Source of the DNA: Pseudanabaena biceps
Lineage (GTDB): Bacteria > Cyanobacteriota > Cyanobacteriia > Pseudanabaenales > Pseudanabaenaceae
Assembly (NCBI GenBank): GCA_013361095.1
Contig: JAATWA010000001.1
Coordinates: forward strand, 868,001 to 932,000
DNA: 64,000 nt
Reading direction: 5' to 3'
The notes beneath the pieces are model-generated. The model saw nothing but the letters and a program-made list of their open reading frames with translations, was not told the DNA's origin and made no database searches. Of this stretch, positions 59,716 to 64,000 are shown piece by piece. The stretch's first letter is position 1. Each line of letters opens with the position of its first letter. A program made the position numbers and the translations under genes.

Positions 59716-60885
59716 ATGCAAGACAAGCTCAGCAACCCTTATAAATCATTGCAAGTTATTGCTCGAAAAGAGCTAACAGGTTGCCTATCAATATCAATAC
59801 CACAGGACAATTCGATTGTTTGGCAGCTATACATTGGGGGATCGCGATTGTACTATGCTACAACAAATCATTATAGTCGAGATCGCTTTAATTTGATCTG
59901 GCAACAGATAGCCCAAGATAGACCATTACCAAAATTTAGCCCAGACAAATCAGAATATGAGAGTCTTTACGAATGGCACTTGGAACATAATGTATCGCTC
60001 ACTGATTTTCGACGGATTCTTCTCAATATGTCTAGAGAAGCTCTCATACAGTCTGTCGCATATGTCGATGCCTATGTGAAGTTTGAACCCGAAACCTGCA
60101 TTAAACCTGTGCTAATTGCCGCGCCACTGCCTGACCTGATCCAGCCTATGGCAAGCCATGTGCGCTTTTGGCAAAAGCTACATGCCAACATTCCTTCCCC
60201 TTTTACTAGGCTCTATCTCGATCCTAGTAAAGTTAAAGATTTGATCACCTTTCTCGAAAATAGCCCTAATCCGTCTTCAGAGAAATCATTAGTTCAGAAT
60301 GTGAGCTTACCTGTCTGGCTTGAAATATTAGAACAGAAGCTTAGTATCTATGAAATTTGCCACCGATTAAGTATAGAGACTCATACCCTGTCTTTGTGGC
60401 TACATCCATTAATTGAAAATAAGGTTTTGGAGGTCTTACCCTCAATTGTAAATTCAGCGATCGCTGTTCCTTCATTGCCAACAGGGGCATTGATTGCTTG
60501 TATTGATGATAGTCATACAGTGCAGCGTCAGGTAAAAATAGTGCTAGAAATGTCTGGATTTCAGGTGTTAGGCATTACAGATCCTGCTAGTTGTCTTAGT
60601 TTATTGGTAAGACAAAAACCTGCATTGATTTTGATGGATATCACAATGCCAGAAATAGATGGTTATGAACTATGTAAAATGCTGCGTCAATCGCGACATC
60701 TCCGCAAGGTGCCGATTGTGATGTTTACAGGAAGAGAGGGATTGATTGATCGCATGAGAGCGCAACTGGTAGGAGCTAGTGACTATATAACCAAACCTGT
60801 AAATGCTGACAAATTAGTTACCAAAGTACAGCGACTACTTCAAAACAATCAAAATGAACTAAATGTCGGTATAGGCAGTGGCTAG
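59716..60885 (+). CDS. pixG: PatA/PixG-type response regulator (PATAN + receiver)
   Basis: A 389-aa protein. The N-terminal 260 residues form a PATAN-type domain (LYIGGSRLYYATTNHYSRDRF; SLYEWHLEHN), and the C-terminal receiver (about 262-380) has the acidic pair IDD, the phosphorylated Asp in LILMDITMPEIDGYEL and the conserved Lys in YITKPVN. This is the architecture of PixG/PilG/TaxP1 that opens phototaxis and motility clusters in cyanobacteria. It is followed by a CheY, a CheW and a receptor gene on the same strand. Confidence 0.87.
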   Translation: MQDKLSNPYKSLQVIARKELTGCLSISIPQDNSIVWQLYIGGSRLYYATTNHYSRDRFNLIWQQIAQDRPLPKFSPDKSEYESLYEWHLEHNVSLTDFRRILLNMSREALIQSVAYVDAYVKFEPETCIKPVLIAAPLPDLIQPMASHVRFWQKLHANIPSPFTRLYLDPSKVKDLITFLENSPNPSSEKSLVQNVSLPVWLEILEQKLSIYEICHRLSIETHTLSLWLHPLIENKVLEVLPSIVNSAIAVPSLPTGALIACIDDSHTVQRQVKIVLEMSGFQVLGITDPASCLSLLVRQKPALILMDITMPEIDGYELCKMLRQSRHLRKVPIVMFTGREGLIDRMRAQLVGASDYITKPVNADKLVTKVQRLLQNNQNELNVGIGSG

Positions 60886-60989
60886 AACTACCCTACCAAA
60901 ACCAATCTCGGACTGAATATTAGTATAAGCACTGCTCATACTAACCCTAAAACTAAGAATCCCTAAAATCAAGAATTACTTAAGTCTCT

Positions 60990-61355
60990 ATGAAAACAGT
61001 ACTCGTTGTTGAAGATGGTCATGCAGAGCAACAACTTATCTCAAGTTTATTATCGCGCTCTGGGTTTGATGTTATTTTGCAAGGAACTGCTGAAGATGCT
61101 TGGCAATGGCTATCTAGTAATACGGTTCCAAATCTGATTGTTTTAGATGTGATTATGCCTGGTCAAAGTGGACTAGATTTATGTCGCACTATTCGCGATC
61201 AAGAAAAATTTAGGCAAGTTCCAATCATTTTTTGTACTTCTAAGGATCAAGAATTTGATAAGTTTTGGGCTTTGAGACAGGGCGGAAATGCTTATTTAAC
61301 AAAACCCTTTGCTCCTAAACAATTGCTCGAAACAGTCTATCAGCACGTTAATTAG
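60990..61355 (+). CDS. pixH: CheY-like response regulator (PixH/PilH type)
   Basis: A 121-aa single receiver domain. The acidic pocket is VVEDGH, the phosphorylation Asp is in LIVLDVIMPGQSGLDLC (about residue 53), and the conserved Thr/Ser and Lys are in FCTSKDQ and YLTKPFAP. It probably relays the phosphoryl group to or from the type IV pilus motor. It is second in the cluster after pixG. Confidence 0.9.
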   Translation: MKTVLVVEDGHAEQQLISSLLSRSGFDVILQGTAEDAWQWLSSNTVPNLIVLDVIMPGQSGLDLCRTIRDQEKFRQVPIIFCTSKDQEFDKFWALRQGGNAYLTKPFAPKQLLETVYQHVN

Positions 61356-61411
61356 GTAATCGCAGTTCCATTTTGTTTCTTCATCTTGATCAACACTTCA
61401 AAAATATTTTC

Positions 61412-61927
61412 ATGATTCAAGAATATTGCCGACTTAAACTTTCATCATTATTGCGAATTGTCATACCAGTTTCGTATGTCGATGAAGTTGTGCAGTTGAC
61501 ACCGCAAGATATTAGCCCGATCGCAGGGGTTGATCCTTGTTTATTAGGTCTTACTAATCAGCGTGGGAGTTTGTTATGGGTGCTGCATTTAGAGAAGTTT
61601 TTTGGACTTCAGCCCAGTCCTTTAGCAAAACCAATTGTGGCGGTCACCATTCATTCTCAAGGGCAAAATGGAGAAATCCGCCGCGTCGCCTGTGTGGTGA
61701 TGGCTCTTGAAGATATTGTTACCTTTGATTCACAAAAGCTATTGCCATTGCCCGCCAAATTACCATCACGCGCTAAGAATTTGCTGTCTGGGGTCGTGAA
61801 GCTAGATAAGAATGCTTATGGAATTCTCAATGTGAATGGGGTATTTCAGATCTTAAATCCTGATATCAATCCTGATATTGGCAGAAATCAAGCGATCGCT
61901 ACAGTAGCAAGTATTTCTACGGCATAG
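61412..61927 (+). CDS. pixI: CheW-like adaptor (PixI/PilI type)
   Basis: A CheW-domain coupling protein of 171 aa that links the receptor to the CheA-like kinase. The core pattern VVQLTPQDISPIAGVDPCLLGLTNQRGSLLWVLHLEKFFG is typical of PixI/PilI. The ATG at 61412 is preferred; a TTG 13 codons upstream adds unsupported residues. It lies 56 bp after pixH and 52 bp before the receptor gene. Confidence 0.87.
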   Translation: MIQEYCRLKLSSLLRIVIPVSYVDEVVQLTPQDISPIAGVDPCLLGLTNQRGSLLWVLHLEKFFGLQPSPLAKPIVAVTIHSQGQNGEIRRVACVVMALEDIVTFDSQKLLPLPAKLPSRAKNLLSGVVKLDKNAYGILNVNGVFQILNPDINPDIGRNQAIATVASISTA

Positions 61928-61979
61928 ATATTTAGATAGTTCCAGCTTTATCAACAACTCACAATCACAGCCTAAAATT

Positions 61980-64000
61980 ATGACTCCCAACAACGACACT
62001 TTAATCTCAGCACCTCTTTCTCTTAATGGCAATGGGAATAGAAATGGAAATTCTCATCAAGATCAAGATCCTATGGCTCGGATTCTCTATGCTTACGACT
62101 TAGAGAGCCAAGGGAACACAAATGCAGCTAGAGAAATCTATCAGCAAATTATTACTGAAGATGTTGATGGGACTTATGCCTCGATCGCGGCTAAAGCAAT
62201 CGAGGCGATGGGTGAATCTCGCCATGAAGATCAAGGTAAAGCGATCGCGACATTTACTAACTCTGAAGCCTTAGTATCCGAGAAATCAGTTCTTGCTCAA
62301 GATCCGCAGAGGTCTAAGAATTCAAGTAAATCCTCTAAATTGCGAAAAAATCCAGCCAAGAAAAAATCATCGCCACTAGCTTGGTTTTATGACTTGCCAG
62401 TTGGTCGCAAGCAATTTACGGCTCTGCTTGCTTCTGAATTTTTGTCACTGTCGTTGGTTGGCTTTGGTGCATTTTTAATTGGACGTTCTCTACAAGACCA
62501 GTTATTCAAACAGGCGCAGTCTGAGGTGTCGGTTATGGAAATTAACTACAACATCAAAATCAATCAGATGGGATTTGGCTTTCGGGGGCAATCTGATAAT
62601 GCGGCTGTAATTAGTGCTGCAACAACTTATGCAAGTAAGCAACCGCTCCCAGCGCCATTAAAAGAACAAGTTAAGAAGATTCTGGAAAATGAAATTAAGG
62701 CGCGGAAGATTGAATATGCGACTCTAGTTGGTGCTGATTTGAAGGTGATTATTAATGCGAATAGCGATCGCACTGGTCAAGACTTTGATCCAAACAATTT
62801 GGTTAGCGATATCCTCAAAGAACCAAATCAAATCAAATCGACAGCGATCGTCAGTGCTGATGATCTGCAAAAAGAAGCGCCTCCTTTGCCTGATGGATTT
62901 ACGGCGATCGATTCGCTGATTCGCTACACAGCCACCGCAGTCAAAGATCCTACCACTCAGAAAACCATTGCCGTGCTGATTTCTGGTGATATCGTCAACA
63001 AGAAAATGCCAATTGTCGAGAATACCCTCAAAGCTCTAGCTACAACTTCACAATCGGTGGGCAAAAAAGGCTTAGGAGGCTATAGCGCTGTATATTATCG
63101 CAATCCTAAAGGCGAGTTTGCGATCGCCACTTCAGTTGAGCAACCAAGTTTTGACATTACCACTCCCAACCTACCAATGTCAGGAGCGGCAGCCGATGAC
63201 TTGCTCAATCGAGCTGCGGCTGCCGAAAATGGGCAAACGGTCACAGGGCGTGTATTAGTGGAGAATACTTACTATACGATGGCAGCTAGAGCCGTCCCCA
63301 ATCAGGTTATCGAAACTGATAAAGGAGGTGTGCCTAAGTATAGCAATGCTCCTGTTGGGATTTTGGTGCGTGGTACACCTGAAACTGAAATGAACGGTTT
63401 GTTACAACGCACATGGATTATTCTTGGTATTTCGTCAATAATCGTCATTCTTCTAGATGTATTGCTCTCAAGGTTTTTAGACAAAGTAATTACCAAACCT
63501 GTGCAAGCTCTGACCCCGATCGCCAAGGGTTTTAGTTCAGGCGATCGGAAGGTGCGAGCGGAAATCTTTGCCAATGATGAAATAGGTGAATTAGCACAGT
63601 CGTTTAACATCATGGCTGACAGCATTGAAATGTCTGAGCAGTCTTTGGCACAACAGTCTTTGATTAAGGAGCAGGAAGCCGAACTCCAGCGCAAAGAGAA
63701 GGAACTACTACAAAGAGAAGTTATCAATCTACTCCTAGAAATTGAAGGAGCGCAAAAAGGTGACTTAACCGCCGAAGCAAAGGTAACTGATGGTGTGGTT
63801 GGCTCGATCGCAGATGCATTCAATGCCACGATTCGTAAACTGCGAACCTTGGTAGAAGAAGTTAAATCTACTGCCATCCATGCTGAATCTTTGGCAAAGG
63901 AAAGCGAAAACTCAGTCCAGAAATTTTCGTCTGCATCTTTGGCGCAATCTGATGGTATTGCTCAAGCTCTTGTTGCGGTGGAACAGAATAGTCAATCGAT
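61980..64000 (+). CDS. pixJ: Methyl-accepting chemotaxis protein, PixJ/PilJ type (3' end outside window)
   Basis: Receptor for phototaxis or motility, incomplete at the window end (673 codons visible). A soluble N-terminus (MTPNNDTLISAPLSL, then a TPR-like stretch YDLESQGNTNAAREIYQQI) leads to a first transmembrane segment (about 140-160, FTALLASEFLSLSLVGFGAFLIG). A large extracytoplasmic domain and a second transmembrane segment near 480-498 (WIILGISSIIVILLDVLL) follow. HAMP-like regions come next (ITKPVQALTPIAKGF; IEGAQKGDLTAEAKV), with the coiled coil beginning before the edge. No chromophore-binding GAF domain is seen, so this resembles PilJ/TaxD1-type receptors rather than the phytochrome-like PixJ; a downstream part cannot be judged. 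Confidence 0.85.
   Translation, partial: MTPNNDTLISAPLSLNGNGNRNGNSHQDQDPMARILYAYDLESQGNTNAAREIYQQIITEDVDGTYASIAAKAIEAMGESRHEDQGKAIATFTNSEALVSEKSVLAQDPQRSKNSSKSSKLRKNPAKKKSSPLAWFYDLPVGRKQFTALLASEFLSLSLVGFGAFLIGRSLQDQLFKQAQSEVSVMEINYNIKINQMGFGFRGQSDNAAVISAATTYASKQPLPAPLKEQVKKILENEIKARKIEYATLVGADLKVIINANSDRTGQDFDPNNLVSDILKEPNQIKSTAIVSADDLQKEAPPLPDGFTAIDSLIRYTATAVKDPTTQKTIAVLISGDIVNKKMPIVENTLKALATTSQSVGKKGLGGYSAVYYRNPKGEFAIATSVEQPSFDITTPNLPMSGAAADDLLNRAAAAENGQTVTGRVLVENTYYTMAARAVPNQVIETDKGGVPKYSNAPVGILVRGTPETEMNGLLQRTWIILGISSIIVILLDVLLSRFLDKVITKPVQALTPIAKGFSSGDRKVRAEIFANDEIGELAQSFNIMADSIEMSEQSLAQQSLIKEQEAELQRKEKELLQREVINLLLEIEGAQKGDLTAEAKVTDGVVGSIADAFNATIRKLRTLVEEVKSTAIHAESLAKESENSVQKFSSASLAQSDGIAQALVAVEQNSQS

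Noticed and set aside
1..64000. Frequent GCGATCGC octamers
   Set aside because: This is HIP1, a known abundant cyanobacterial sequence. I used it only as evidence of taxonomy, not as a finding.
1..64000. CRISPR arrays, tRNA or rRNA genes, transposases, prophage genes
   Set aside because: I looked through the spacers for regularly spaced direct repeats, cloverleaf-like genes and mobile-element proteins and saw none. Short tRNA-like structures could still be missed by eye.

Overview
This is a cyanobacterial chromosome segment. The evidence is the very frequent HIP1 octamer GCGATCGC inside genes, a photosystem I gene (psaK), a cyanobacterial flavodiiron protein, the urtABCDE urea transporter, clpC, minCDE and a pix/pil-type phototaxis cluster. 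The low-GC, AT-rich spacers and gene content would suit a Pseudanabaena-like filamentous cyanobacterium, but the genus is only an inference. I found no tRNA, rRNA, CRISPR array, transposase or prophage gene.

Layout. 1-5.3 kb: urea ABC transporter urtABCDE (+). 5.5-9.2 kb: a MOSC-domain protein and a PAS/GGDEF/EAL signalling protein. 9.3-11.2 kb: urease maturation genes ureG (-) divergent from ureE-ureF (+), without the structural urease genes. 11.4-18.5 kb: a diguanylate cyclase, a D-lactate dehydrogenase-type enzyme, an M16 protease, a secreted TPR protein, an APH-fold kinase and cobD. 18.5-30.0 kb: an organophosphate-scavenging locus made of two giant RTX-tailed exoenzymes. The first (2261 aa) fuses a phosphodiesterase, two phytase-type domains and PhoD. 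The second carries two glycerophosphodiesterase domains inside a split phytase-like domain and is broken by a one-base frameshift. A candidate three-repeat Pho box lies upstream. 30.2-33.2 kb: an FHA-TPR membrane protein and a Ser/Thr kinase. 33.3-40.9 kb: pcrA, minCDE (minE has a long acidic tail) and clpC. 41.4-46 kb: psaK, an exported alpha carbonic anhydrase, a YfiH/PgeF protein and an acidic low-complexity-tail membrane protein. 46.2-50.2 kb: potD, potA and an ABC-2-like permease. 50.3-52 kb: a cyanoexosortase A-associated protein and HpsJ. 52.2-57.6 kb: an NDH-2-like oxidoreductase, a histidine kinase and a flavodiiron protein. 58.1-59.2 kb: a DUF3082 protein and a TerB/Mo-nitrogenase-C-terminal-like protein. 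59.7-64 kb: a pixGHIJ-type chemotaxis cluster, with the receptor running off the window.

The most striking non-coding signal is a dispersed family of about 35 long hairpins (stems 7-34 bp, many perfect, mostly three-base loops). They sit almost only in spacers, often in tandem pairs, and sometimes include the stop codon of the neighbouring gene. Different copies share sequence modules, yet the two arms of one copy match each other better than they match other copies. This suggests a modular palindromic repeat family whose arms are corrected within each copy and which has partly been adopted as terminators.

Functional themes are nitrogen acquisition (urea uptake and urease maturation), phosphorus scavenging, polyamine uptake, surface polysaccharide/motility (HpsJ, exosortase-associated protein, pix cluster), cell division and signalling (c-di-GMP, Ser/Thr kinase-FHA, histidine kinase). 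All calls come from reading the sequence; no database search was run.
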